Below, one piece after another: positions 47,049-57,869 of a stretch of DNA of 64,000 bases (position 1 is the first letter of the stretch; every line of letters begins with the position of its first letter). The notes beneath the pieces were generated by a model, which worked only from the letters and a program-made list of their open reading frames with translations, was not told where the DNA came from and did no database searches. Source of the DNA: Symbiodinium kawagutii (lineage: Eukaryota > Sar > Dinophyceae > Suessiales > Symbiodiniaceae); contig VSDK01023996.1 of NCBI GenBank assembly GCA_009767595.1, positions 249,409-313,408 on the forward strand. The letters are read 5' to 3'. A program made the position numbers and the translations under genes.

Positions 47049-47445
47049 GTGGTGAGCTACATGACTCTTATTCTTCCCTTGGCTACATGACTCCTCTGCG
47101 CTATACTCTTCTCTGAGCTACGTGACTCTTATGAGCTTCTCTTCTTTGACAAGCGTCTTCTGAGCTACTTTTGCCGGAGCCACATGTTTATCTGAGTTGA
47201 TCTTCTCTGCTGAGTGGCATGATTGTTCTGGGCGACTTTTCTCTGAGCTATATATGACTCTTCAGCTACTCTTCTCGTCGTAGGCTACAATGGACTACAC
47301 CGTCCTCTCTGCACTACAAGGTACGACAAAGTACTAGAATCTACAACAACGGCTGACTGCTCCGTGCTACAACGTACTGCAATGCACTACAGCGAACCAC
47401 AGCACACAATCCGGTACGACCACAACATGCTGCAACGTACTTTAT
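47049..47445. repeat. Two adjoining degenerate tandem repeats
   Basis: From 47049 to about 47280 the words GAGCTACATGACTCTT and CTTCTCTGAGCTA recur at roughly 20-40 bp. From 47281 to 47445 the array changes to CTACAACGTACTGCAATG-like units (CACTACAAGGTACGACAAAG, CTACAACAACGGCTGAC, CTACAGCGAACCACAGC). Units are diverged. Non-coding. Confidence 0.65.
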
Positions 47446-47513
47446 GGGATATGAATCGTGGGTTGTTCCTTTGGTTTTCTGCACCTCCCACAGCTACTTG
47501 AAGAAATCTTCAG

Positions 47514-47622
47514 TTGAACCTGCAACCTGCCCTGGAAGCTTCCCCTCCCCTCCGCCGCCACCCACGGCGCAGCAGCACCTGTCGGGCCGAAAGAGCTAAG
47601 ACCTGCGAAACGCAGGCAGCAG
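47514..47622 (+). CDS. Candidate exon, Arg/Ala-rich
   Basis: Acceptor AAATCTTCAG and donor GCAG before GTGACAGG delimit 109 bp. One frame is open throughout: LNLQPALEASPPLRRHPRRS then STCRAERAKTCETQAA. High GC against AT-rich flanks. No family recognised. Confidence 0.38.
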
Positions 47623-47657
47623 GTGACAGGAGGCTGCTGTTGGGATGAGGAACTATA

Positions 47658-47764
47658 GGGGGGTTAAAGCCATATGGGGCCCCAAAATGCGTAGCTTATC
47701 ACTATTATACATGGCTCAGAAAGACTGGATGATTTGCGGGTACCCCTATTTTGAGAAACCGCCA
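47658..47764. mobile_element. Inverted-repeat element, family A copy 4 (inverted)
   Basis: The right arm GGATGATTTGCGGGTACCCC then TATTTTGAGAAACCGCC is well kept; the left arm (GGGGTTAAAGCCATATGGGG) has diverged. Confidence 0.6.
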
Positions 47765-48257
47765 TACTTCATTGCGTGTGATGGAAATATACGACTGGGA
47801 GTATCTGAATCAAATCACCAACATCTTGATGAATCATCTGGAAGTTTGGGAGCTTACCGGCAGCTGTGCTGCAGTCAATCACCAGCTTGGGTGCGCGTGG
47901 CGTAACACAAAACCTGGGAGTGGATGAAATTGGCTTTCACAAATTGCGGGTGTTTTCGAAACAAAAGGGATCATCGCAGTATCGAAATCATGGGTTTCGC
48001 CGCACAAATCGGATTTTCAGCAGGCTCCGGGCACTGCACATGGCGTGGCCGTGAGAAAGGGATTCATGTTAAATCACCACTGTTGCTGCTTGTTCTCTGT
48101 GGTGGTCTATTGATTAACCGCAGAAGCCGTCCGTGCACATCATTGCAATCATGGTGGATGGCTAGTTGCTGTTGTCAATAGCCACCACCATCAATCATGA
48201 ATCAACCATCAACTCCGCCAACTATAGCACATATCTTTTGCCATGTCCACAACCACC

Positions 48258-48376
48258 GGAGATGGCCATCATCCGCTGGGCACCCCCGGCTGAAACCCCC
48301 TTGGAGGAAGCCGCGGGCTGCAGAGACGAAAGCCTCGGAAGGAACGGGGAAGTCCTGCTGCAAAGAACATGGCATG
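48258..48376 (+). CDS. Candidate exon
   Basis: One plus frame reads PPEMAIIRWAPPAETPLEEA then AGCRDESLGRNGEVLLQRTW, ending near CATG before GTGAAGG. A second frame is also protein-like (HPRLKPPWRKPRAAETKASE). GC-rich island; frame not decided. Confidence 0.28.
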
Positions 48377-48918
48377 GTGAAGGGTCAACTGCCTTAAGGC
48401 TGGTTAATTAATCATAATATCATAATGGAAAAATGAACAATGATGAGTAATGATCGCTGATGAGAATTGATAAGGATTGTAATAATGATGGTTGATGATG
48501 GTTGATGATGGTCATTGATGTTGATTGATGGTTATCAATTTTTGAAGATCAATTGATGGCTCTTACTGATTATTCAAAATTATTCACGGTCATGGCGTTG
48601 TCCACCAGTCTAATGATCGGATGGCCGAAGCAACCCGCAGAATTCAATCAGTTCTGGGACGAGGCCGGGCATCATCATTGACTCTTTCGGTACCACTTAG
48701 AATGACGGACCAGGCCTATAGGAATCCCAGTTGAAACAGAGAGGATTTCAGCCAGGGGGACCACTTCATTCTCACCCATTCACCCACCATCATCTGCCAA
48801 CATGAAGTAACCACCCTCCCCAAGCACCCTGGGCCACCTGGAACCCGTGGCCGCGTTCCGTGCCCTTTTTCGGACGGCTGAAGCAGCGGCTGGGGGGGGG
48901 GGGGGGGGGGTTCGGGCG

Positions 48919-49486
48919 NNNNNNNNNNNNNNNNNNNNNNNNNNNNNNNNNNNNNNNNNNNNNNNNNNNNNNNNNNNNNNNNNNNNNNNNNNNNNNNNNN
49001 NNNNNNNNNNNNNNNNNNNNNNNNNNNNNNNNNNNNNNNNNNNNNNNNNNNNNNNNNNNNNNNNNNNNNNNNNNNNNNNNNNNNNNNNNNNNNNNNNNNN
49101 NNNNNNNNNNNNNNNNNNNNNNNNNNNNNNNNNNNNNNNNNNNNNNNNNNNNNNNNNNNNNNNNNNNNNNNNNNNNNNNNNNNNNNNNNNNNNNNNNNNN
49201 NNNNNNNNNNNNNNNNNNNNNNNNNNNNNNNNNNNNNNNNNNNNNNNNNNNNNNNNNNNNNNNNNNNNNNNNNNNNNNNNNNNNNNNNNNNNNNNNNNNN
49301 NNNNNNNNNNNNNNNNNNNNNNNNNNNNNNNNNNNNNNNNNNNNNNNNNNNNNNNNNNNNNNNNNNNNNNNNNNNNNNNNNNNNNNNNNNNNNNNNNNNN
49401 NNNNNNNNNNNNNNNNNNNNNNNNNNNNNNNNNNNNNNNNNNNNNNNNNNNNNNNNNNNNNNNNNNNNNNNNNNNNNNNNNNNNNN
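48919..49486. other. Assembly gap of 568 N beside a poly-G run
   Basis: The gap follows about twenty G in a row (48892-48910), a probable sequencing barrier. Open frames drawn across it are meaningless. Confidence 0.97.
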
Positions 49487-50301
49487 TCAGCAGTGCCTTT
49501 AAGTGGTTGGTTGGTTGTGGTGGTGTTGGTTAGTTGTTGGTGGTGTGTTGGTTGGCGTTTCCGTGCTTGTACCGCGCAAATTGAGGCAGTCACTTGGGAT
49601 CATCATCGTCAGAAAGAATCGAGAATCATATTCAAACAAAGTGAAACCAGAAACCACTGCAAACCCTGCTCTGGGCGCTACACTTACAGCATCTTACAAC
49701 CATCCCGCCAACCCTTCTCAACCCTTCTCAACTTCATGATTAACCGACCATCACTGGAGACACCACCAGCAACATGCCCCTGCGGCCCGCAGGGCCTGGC
49801 GCACGTGATCTCCAAGAAGCTTGTAGTGGTCGCCATGCTCCTCATATGCTCCAGGCCGCACCCGAACCTCCACCACCAATCTGAAGCGATCGTTGCCCAC
49901 GCGAAGATCAGGCAAGGAATACAAGCAGAAGGTGTACTGGAAAGATGGAGATAGATAAATCCTGAGTGGAGCGAACCAAAGCTTTCTTTGTGAAGGTGGG
50001 ATTGTACTATAATACTGGTCGGTGAATTCATCAGGGTATTGATGATTGGTGGAGACCAGTAAATCCGCAGTTCTTCGCAGTGGAACTTGGTTGGTTATGC
50101 TCATGGGATTGTACGTCGAAAGTTTGGGATACTTCTGCACTTGAATGGAACCGAGCCCTTGAGCATTTGATTGCTAAAATTTGGGATTGTAGTAGAACCA
50201 TCAACCAACTCAACCACCTTATGACCCTGTAACCAACCATCAAATATCAAAAACCCATCATCCACCACCCTTGTGCCCTGCATCAGCTGGATCCCAGGCA
50301 C

Positions 50302-50415
50302 CCCTTCTTGCCGACTTTCAGCCCCTCTCGCGCGATCTGCTCGATGCGGTGCAGGCTGCTGCCATGCCAGGCGCGCTTCCAAGAACGCTCCAAGGGCACG
50401 GGGCCACCGGCTGAC
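50302..50415 (-). CDS. Candidate exon with a WHGSS motif
   Basis: Acceptor CATGCACAG and a possible GT after AAGAAGGG bound about 114 bp. The frame reads ERSWKRAWHGSSLHRIEQIA then REGLKVGKK. The pattern W-H-G-[ST]-S, helix, GL is seen at the NAD-binding start of ADP-ribosyltransferase-fold domains, but a single exon is thin evidence. Another frame (SRWPRALGAFLEARLAWQQP) would look like a PPR-type helix. Confidence 0.4.
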
Positions 50416-52539
50416 CTGTGCATGAGGCACATTCACCAGCTGATTGTTGGAAGTGCTGATCGGTTAGAAGTTATGCACTAGTTGCTAGTCTTGGTTACTT
50501 GTTGGTTGGCTGTTGGTTGTTGGTTGCTGGTTCTTGGCTGGTCTTGTTGGTTTTTCTCCTTACCAATCACCTTGCAATCACAATGAGGCTCCCTTCATTG
50601 CATGAAGCCTGGCCACGAAACCCAATGCACAGCATTTTTTTTGGCTGCACAGTTATAAACCCACCAGCAACCAGCAGCTCCAAGATCCTACCGGTCCTGC
50701 CGTTCATCACCATCCCAACATGCCACCAAGTCACACAGCTGTCAAAGCGAAGGTGATGGCTCCCAGCGGCCGCAAACCGTTGTGACGGAAGCGCACTTGG
50801 CCGATGGGCCGCGAGGAGTGCACAGCGTTCCTTGGGGGGGCTGCAGGGCCGAGAGAGGTGAGTTGGGATGAAGTGAGTCATTTCACAAATTTCAGGAGAC
50901 GTGTTTACTGATTTTATCTAATCTACATTCAAATTTGTATTTTTATGGACTAAACATGGCTAAGGCCCATCATGATCTTTCTTTACAGGTGCTTCACCAG
51001 AATCATTTGGATGTACGCAGCGGTAACCCAAGGTTGCGGTGGCCCAGAGATCATGAAGCTGCTAACAAAAATCGACCACCAGTGGCAGGGCAGCTCACAG
51101 TTGTATGAAGGATGGCAACGAAATGCAACGAAAGAACTCAATATCAACAGCAGCAAAAACATGCAGCATGCTGAACGGGTCTAATCGTCCATTTGACACT
51201 GGTCTGTAAGCTGTTCAACTGTAGCTCTACCAATCAATAAACATCATCAATCAACAAACATAGCCCACTGGTTCCCCTGGGCAGGGATGCGGGTTACAAG
51301 TACTCTGGGATGAACCATGCTCAAACAATTAGCTAAATTCATAGTGGCTACTGGCCCCACAAGGAAACGCCTGGAAGTTCTTTTTCTTAATTGCCGACAC
51401 ATATGTGGTGATGCAACGACTTGTTCCCAAAATGTTCCTCCAAATGTTCTTCCAAGTTGCAATAAAGACTACTTTCATATAATCAATCATGATTACACTT
51501 CAGTGACAGTAACACACTATATACGGTATACTCACATTATTGTATTGTATTAATACATGCTCGAAAGAATATAAAAAAATGCAGTCACTATCACTGATGT
51601 GTTGTAGCACTCCCACACAACAACAAAAAAAACTACCAAGAACCCACGTCTTGGTCACCCGTACCATCCCAAGGCTCCGCCCGTTGCTGTCAGAGATGAG
51701 ACCTTGCTCCGCCAAGTGCTTCAGGAAAGGGATGTGCCTCGGTGGGACCGTTCCGACGAGCTCACCTGTTGGGCAACCGTTATAGGGCTACCCAGGTGGC
51801 TCCTTGGTAGCTCACCACTCCAAGGGAGACGGATCGATACAACAGGGAGCTCATGGCTAGCAGCTACGGGCATTGGATGAGGGGCCGGGGTGGGGGAGAT
51901 GGCCACTGGAAATGGTTCATTAATGGTTGATCTAATGGCTGCTAGCAAATAAATGAGTAAGGGACCACGTAGTAGTTGATGAATGGCCAGCCAGTATATC
52001 CCAGGATGATCTGCGATGCTTTTCCTTGGCAAGCTGGAGAACAATGATCATGAACCATAACTCACTATTGCCATCACAATCACCAAGTAACCACCAGTTA
52101 GCCGCCAGTTAGCTATCATTTAAGCATCATTGAATCATCTGTCAATCATCATTTAATCATCCTTTTTCCATCATTTAACAATGGTTCAACCATGGTCATC
52201 AACATCCATACGCTAAATGCAACCATGGCAGTCCCCGGCTCCACCCGCTTCACACCGCATCCGCGGCACTGAATGGCCCAATGGTGCGGCCTTGGCATCT
52301 CATGCAACTGCCGGTCCTGCCCCGAGCCTCGGCAGGGAGCACCAGCACGCTGAAGCCTAAGAATGGTTAGAAGTGGTTGGTTGATCATGGGTTCAAGATG
52401 GTTTTACCCGGAATAAGCTTCATATTGGTTGATTATCAGTTAGTTGACTATGCTTAAGCAATCTTAAGCATGGGTTCAGAATGGCAAAACTCAAGCAACA
52501 ACATGATTGAGTAACCCACCGTAGCAGTTCCTTCATCAC

Positions 52540-52542
52540 CAC

Positions 52543-52598
<56 letters not shown>

Positions 52599-52599
52599 C
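52540..52599. repeat. (ATC)n microsatellite
   Basis: About 60 bp of ATC/CAT triplets. Confidence 0.95.
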
Positions 52600-52960
52600 A
52601 AGATCCAAAGCCTTAGCCATTCCATCATTCACCCCTGGCCATGAAGCGTCAGTATGCAGTTTCTTGACAACCATTAACCATTAATAATGCCTGTAAACCA
52701 TGGGTTCACCCCTTATATTTGACCATGAAGGGTTAACCAGTGGACCAAGTTATTTAGTCATCATTCACCGTCACTTAACCATCATTGAACCATTAGCCAT
52801 CAAGTATAACCACCATTCAGCCATCATTCAACCATCAATAACGCATCATTTTCAAAAAACATCAGATTATTCAAGTTTTCTTGAACAACATCATTCAGCC
52901 ATCACCATTTCACCATCATCCATCAACCATTTGACCATGCCATCATGTACCAACCCGTAG

Positions 52961-53094
52961 GCCCCCATCCACTCCGCGCCACCCCTGGGGCAACACCTCT
53001 TCGCCATGGCACCCCAAGAGAGTGGCGCCAAGGACCTCCAGACCTCACCGATGCCCTGCAGATTCCGCGAGGCATCACCTCATTGAACCCCAAG
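52961..53094 (+). CDS. Candidate exon
   Basis: Acceptor AACCCGTAG and donor CCCAAG before GTGGATC define 134 bp. The frame HPLRATPGATPLRHGTPREW then RQGPPDLTDALQIPRGITSL and NPK is open throughout. A family B element starts ten bases after the donor, that is, inside the putative intron. Confidence 0.42.
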
Positions 53095-53103
53095 GTGGAT
53101 CTC

Positions 53104-53229
53104 AAATGGCTATGGGTCAATATTAATCAACCAACGTTCATGGGGGATAATCAACCACAAATTTTACAGGGAATATAATGGTTAATGATAGGGGATCCAG
53201 GGGTAGAGGGTTTTGACCCGGAGCCAAAT
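53104..53229. mobile_element. Inverted-repeat element, family B copy 4
   Basis: The left end AAATGGCTATGGGTCAATAT and right end GGTTTTGACCCGGAGCCAAA; internal AATGATAGGGGATCCAGGGG. Confidence 0.75.
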
Positions 53230-54996
53230 ATCGAGGAAGAAAGTGACATCCTTGCTCGGAGGCAGCATTTCCACTGATTTCCTCGAAAAAGTGTGGCCGC
53301 CAAAAAAGGTAGGAACTGACTAACACTTTCCTACATCAATGGTGGTCAAATTGCCCGTACATTGAACCAACTAACATTTTTTCCACCACCCATCAAGCGG
53401 TGTTTCTTACCACAGCTGGACCCAAAGATCCATCTCCAAGTCACGAACATAATGCCGCACTTGGAACGCATCGGTATAGACCTCACAGCAGCGACCCAAG
53501 ATTAATCACCTTCGGCCAAACCCCGGTTTCGTGCATTTAGAGGCCAGGGCAGTGTTAAATAATAATAGCGAAGGAATGTATGATTTACAATGATTTGCCC
53601 AACACAAGAGGTTCAAACCAAAGCACAAGTTTGAGAGCAATGTGGCGCGGCACACCCACGGCTTTTCTTACAAACTGCCAATATGCGCAATGAAACTTCA
53701 TCAAAGTCTCGCAAAAAAAATAGAACAGCATGGTGGTAAAGCCTTTTTCTTATTTACATTACAAATTGCAATCATAAGGTAATACGCTGAACAATGCTGG
53801 TGGACTGCCACTAATGGGCTTATCATTGGGTCAGCGGACTCCATGTCAAGCCTCGATCACCTGTCGATGACTAGCAGCTGAAGCTGTGAAAGACCAGCAT
53901 GTCACACATGTCTGTGACAACCGGTCGAAACAAACGTAAACAAAAAACACGTCCATCATATAATCATGATTAATCATGGTTGATAATTGACAAGAGTGGT
54001 TGATCATGAATAGTAATAGTAATATACTAGCAATGGTTGATTAGTTACATCCTTTGAAGGTTAACTTGCTCTCAGTTAAAACCCTTCCAATTAGCTGCCA
54101 AGCTGCCGCCTGCTTGCCTTCCCACAAAAAGCCTCAGAGTGCTGGCAGCTTTTGGTCAGCTTAGGTCACTTCAGACTGGTACTCATGATCGTTAGAAGTT
54201 GGTCACTAAGCGCCATCTAAGTATACAGTAGTTACAGACATCTACCATCATCCATTTGCCTGGTATTGGCCAGTGGCCCTAGTCAACAAGCCGAAGTTAA
54301 GAGCCCCTCGGGGGTACCACTCTGTAGCTGCACTTCGTCGTGAGCAGGGCTCGACAGCTTCGTCTTTCCAGCCCAAACAAACGCAGTGTCTTTACTGAGA
54401 TCTGTAGTGACTGCATTCAGTGGATTCTGTTATAACAAATCCAATTCTGTTATAAAAAATACTACAGTAATTTTATTCTATAATCTGAATCTGTAATATC
54501 TGTTTTAAAAAAAAATGGAAATGATGATATTCTATAATTGTATGTACAATTGCGTCTGGTCGACTGATTGGTTGTCTACTCACTTGGTATCATCTGGCCA
54601 TGGCCGTGCCCAAAAAATTTTCCTGGCCAATCCCTGGTGCTGCCAAAAGGCCAACATCTTCCAGGCCATAAAGACCTTCGGACTCGATGGGCGTCACCGA
54701 TTGACCTGCCAAGGCGTGAGGCCATGAGGTGGTGCACAGGGTTCCCCGCATGGCTGTTCTACGCATTGAGGCTACGAGTAGTTGCTGACTTTTTCTCGCA
54801 TTGGTAGCTATAAACCGTACAGATGTGTCCAATATACTGATATATCATATGTCCTGGTCAACTTGTAGCATTGAGGGCTCTATAGTTTGATTATTCCTTG
54901 TCCCACATGCCATTCTTCATATCAACCAAGGGTCAAACAACAATCAATCCTAATAAAGACTAAATCTATTTTTGTTCCTGCCCCCTTTCAACTCAC
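53230..54996. other. No supported gene
   Basis: AT-rich, with scattered GC-rich patches at 54.10-54.16 and 54.65-54.78 kb. Frames there (for example 54515-54727 plus, 54590-54832 minus) overlap each other and have no family support. Confidence 0.4.
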
Positions 54997-55168
54997 CTTA
55001 TCAGAGCTTTGATCCAGGAATGCACTGGCATCCAGCAACATCCAACAGCTGCACCTTCCATGGAAGGATGCTCGCACCAAAAGAGCTGATCCTCAAAGTA
55101 GTTGCCCTGGAAGGTACCCAACCGTCCTGAGACCCGCACGGCTGGTGCTTGCCAGGAGTTGCTTACAT
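54997..55168 (-). CDS. Exon of a minus-strand split gene
   Basis: Acceptor TCCTTAG and a textbook donor GATAAG before GTGAGTT. The 172-bp frame reads VSNSWQAPAVRVSGRLGTFQ, GNYFEDQLFWCEHPSMEGAA, VGCCWMPVHSWIKALI without a stop. It is in the same strand and neighbourhood as the three phased exons upstream but its phase does not join the 55844 exon directly, so another exon may lie between. Two Trp-containing, Cys-rich stretches suggest a folded extracellular or enzyme domain; family unknown. Confidence 0.55.
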
Positions 55169-55843
55169 CTAAGGACCATGCACAAAACTAGCAGCAAAAA
55201 AAAGCAATCGATATTGAGACTCAATCCACAACACTGGGTTCCAGCATGGCTGGCAATGACCAAAACCTACACTTCAAAAAGTCAATACACTATTTTCTTG
55301 TTGTGTAGCTTCTGTCATTGCTAAGAAAAATCAAAAGACACAAGTGGGGTCCAGTTTGATCTTCTGTATGCTCCGGGGCAGCCTACTTGTGCTACCCTAG
55401 TCACGTTCATGATTTAACTGGTGCAGCAACCATGGCATCATTGGCACGCTTCGTATGAAAGCGTTCTCTTCAAATAATTAAGCAACCCATGCATACCTTC
55501 ATCCTTGCTCTCAGCATGAACTGAATCCTCCATTTCTCAATCCCAGCATCCATCGGCATTGGAATACAGGAGGAATTCGGTGGCAAAGTTCACCTCAAAT
55601 GCATGGTCTCTCGCAAACCAGGAGCAAGTAAAACATCAATCAGTGCTTGCTGCCCAGAGATGGGAGTACTCCATAACCATGCCAAAATGGTACATTTAGC
55701 AGCTGTAGTACCACCTGTGGGTCGATGCCCCTGCATTTCATGAGGGGTGGCCAGTCCCCCAGACCAAGTGAGTTGAAACCTGCGCTGAACAAATAGTCAT
55801 TGTGGGTGGATGAGTGGCACATTTCAGCTGTGGAAGCACTTAC

Positions 55844-55903
55844 GTCTTTGAAGGATCTGGAACTGACTTTGGCTGGGTCTGGGAGAGCGTTACTTGGCAT
55901 GCT
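55844..55903 (-). CDS. Exon of a minus-strand split gene
   Basis: Acceptor GAATTTCAG and donor AAAGAC before GTAAGTG. Exactly twenty codons, phase 0 to 0: SMPSNALPDPAKVSSRSFKD. Fits the phase-0 end of the exon at 56655. Confidence 0.5.
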
Positions 55904-56654
55904 CTGAAATTCGGATGGTATGTGCGATGCGTTTGCACTATGCCTACCCCATTGCAATAATTGTGATCATATTCGGATGGCCCAGAGGCCATGTCATCCA
56001 AATAGATCACAATGATTGGGTATATGGTGAAGCACTTTTTACTGCATCCTACGAGGGTGATATATATATATACAGCAGCCAGTCATGGTGCCCGGATATG
56101 ATGTGACCACAAGCATGTCTGGTCACCCTGCCCTGGCTGCTGGTCCCAGTGACCAGGGAGAAACTTCCTTTGTCGTCTCTCTCCAGCACCTTCCACCTGC
56201 CAGCGGCTTGGGACCTGTGACCTGCCATTGAACAGTTGATAGTTGTGTGCTTGGTGGTTGAAATTTGTGATTTCAGGGTGATTCAACCACTCAAACTGGT
56301 GACCCGTGGTTGACGCCAGGGTTCAAGATATTGATACTGTTCACATCAAACATGTGTTTTTGGATGATTCCACATATGCAGCGATTCTCAATCAGAGCTG
56401 CGTCCCTTCTTACAGAACTTCAACCCTGAGTTGGGTCATGCTACAAACCCTGGGGCTTTCAGCACACTGCGGTAACAATAGCTGATCCCGTTTTCAAACA
56501 GCGTGTTCTACTTCCGGTTTTGAACATCATAACGCATATTTGTTTTTTTAGAGGTGTTTGTTTGTTCTTGTGGTCCCAGGCCCGCCCCTGCTAAGAAAAG
56601 CAAATGCGCAGATCAGAATCCATGAGGTAGTTGGGTATGGCTGCTGCGGGAAAC

Positions 56655-56791
56655 CATGCTGCCGCGGCACCAGTGTTCTTCGAAATCGCCATGGTAGCAG
56701 CCCAGCAGACCATCTTGGGTCACGAAAATGCTGCGATCCGAGGCCAGGTGATACAATTTCACGTAGCCCGTGAAGATGTCCTCAGGGGTGT
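56655..56791 (-). CDS. Exon of a minus-strand split gene
   Basis: After acceptor CGACCTGAG, two bases complete a codon and the frame reads TPEDIFTGYVKLYHLASDRS, IFVTQDGLLGCYHGDFEEHW, CRGSM. The donor would be GTTTCC, not ideal. It accepts the one base left by the exon at 57757 and passes phase 0 to the exon at 55844. Confidence 0.5.
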
Positions 56792-57200
56792 CTCAGGTCG
56801 GAGGCACGGGGTAGCTACAACGGCAGGTTGACAGCTGCAGGGTGTTTGTGAGGAGTTGCTTCTGCATCAGTGGCTTAGGTCCTGAAAAATCACAATTCGG
56901 TTGGCAAATACCTGGAGTGCTGCGTTGGCGACCAAGCAGACTGCTGGCCACAACATTGGCTTTTCAACTAACATAAGCATGGAGGAAATACAGGGCAGCC
57001 ATAGTGGAAATTCAACGGGGTGTGAGTGGTGGGACCTTCCAACATGGACGTGGAAACTTCATCAACGGCTGATGATTTCATATGAGTTCTTGCGTTTCCA
57101 CTTAGTTTCATTGAAACCAGGCATGGCTGAATCGGTATGAGCAGTTTAGAGGTTGGAGTGCCATCTGCTTCTCAACGAATGAATCAAAGCACCCAAACTC

Positions 57201-57270
<70 letters not shown>

Positions 57271-57283
57271 CGATGACGATGAC

Positions 57284-57327
<44 letters not shown>

Positions 57328-57358
57328 GGATGACGACGACGACGACGACGACGACGAT
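57201..57358. repeat. (GAT)n(GAC)n microsatellite
   Basis: About 155 bp of GAT triplets with GAC interruptions, ending in a run of GAC. It gives poly-Asp, poly-Met and poly-Ile frames that should not be annotated. Confidence 0.95.
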
Positions 57359-57756
57359 GCTAAAAACTGAAACAAAAATGCAGGGGTTCAAATGCATATG
57401 CACAAGCGACTGGAACAACATAGCATCAACTCATGAGACAGAATGATACAATACGATTGACGGACATGATACTGCAGCCGTATCGGTGTTTTTGCTTCTG
57501 TCGGCTGGGCCTTGGAAACTGTCCAAAGATGATACACTATGCTGCAGTGTTCACCGAAAATGTGCAGCAAAAACTTGGCTCCACTCCACTCTCACGTTGC
57601 CCAAGCCTTTTCACGAGAAATTTTGCGGTGACAAGTCGCAACAGGGGAAATCATTGTGAACCATGCCATGAACAATCATCATGAACATACATATCATGTA
57701 CTGACAGGTTTACAGATGCATCCCATATAGGGATACAGCCAGCACCAGCCATCCAC

Positions 57757-57869
57757 CGGGTAAAGAGAGGCTCTGCCGAGTCTCCATCCCTGGAACCAAA
57801 ACGAAGAGGTGGAAATCCGTGGGGACGTCATCATGGATGACGTGGCCATCGTGAGTGGCACCCAAGTAC
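57757..57869 (-). CDS. Exon of a minus-strand split gene
   Basis: Acceptor GATGTCAG and donor TACCCG before GTGGATG give 113 bp reading YLGATHDGHVIHDDVPTDFH, LFVLVPGMETRQSLSLP. It starts with one base and leaves one base, matching the exon at 56655. The joined peptide runs SLSLPDTPEDIFTGYVKLYH without a break. Product not recognised. Confidence 0.52.

Noticed and set aside
48790-49954. Frames of 228-364 codons through the N gap
   Set aside because: They are mostly unknown residues; the known parts are only the gap edges.
57137-57421. Poly-Asp and poly-Ile frames
   Set aside because: Same cause: GAT/GAC triplet tract.
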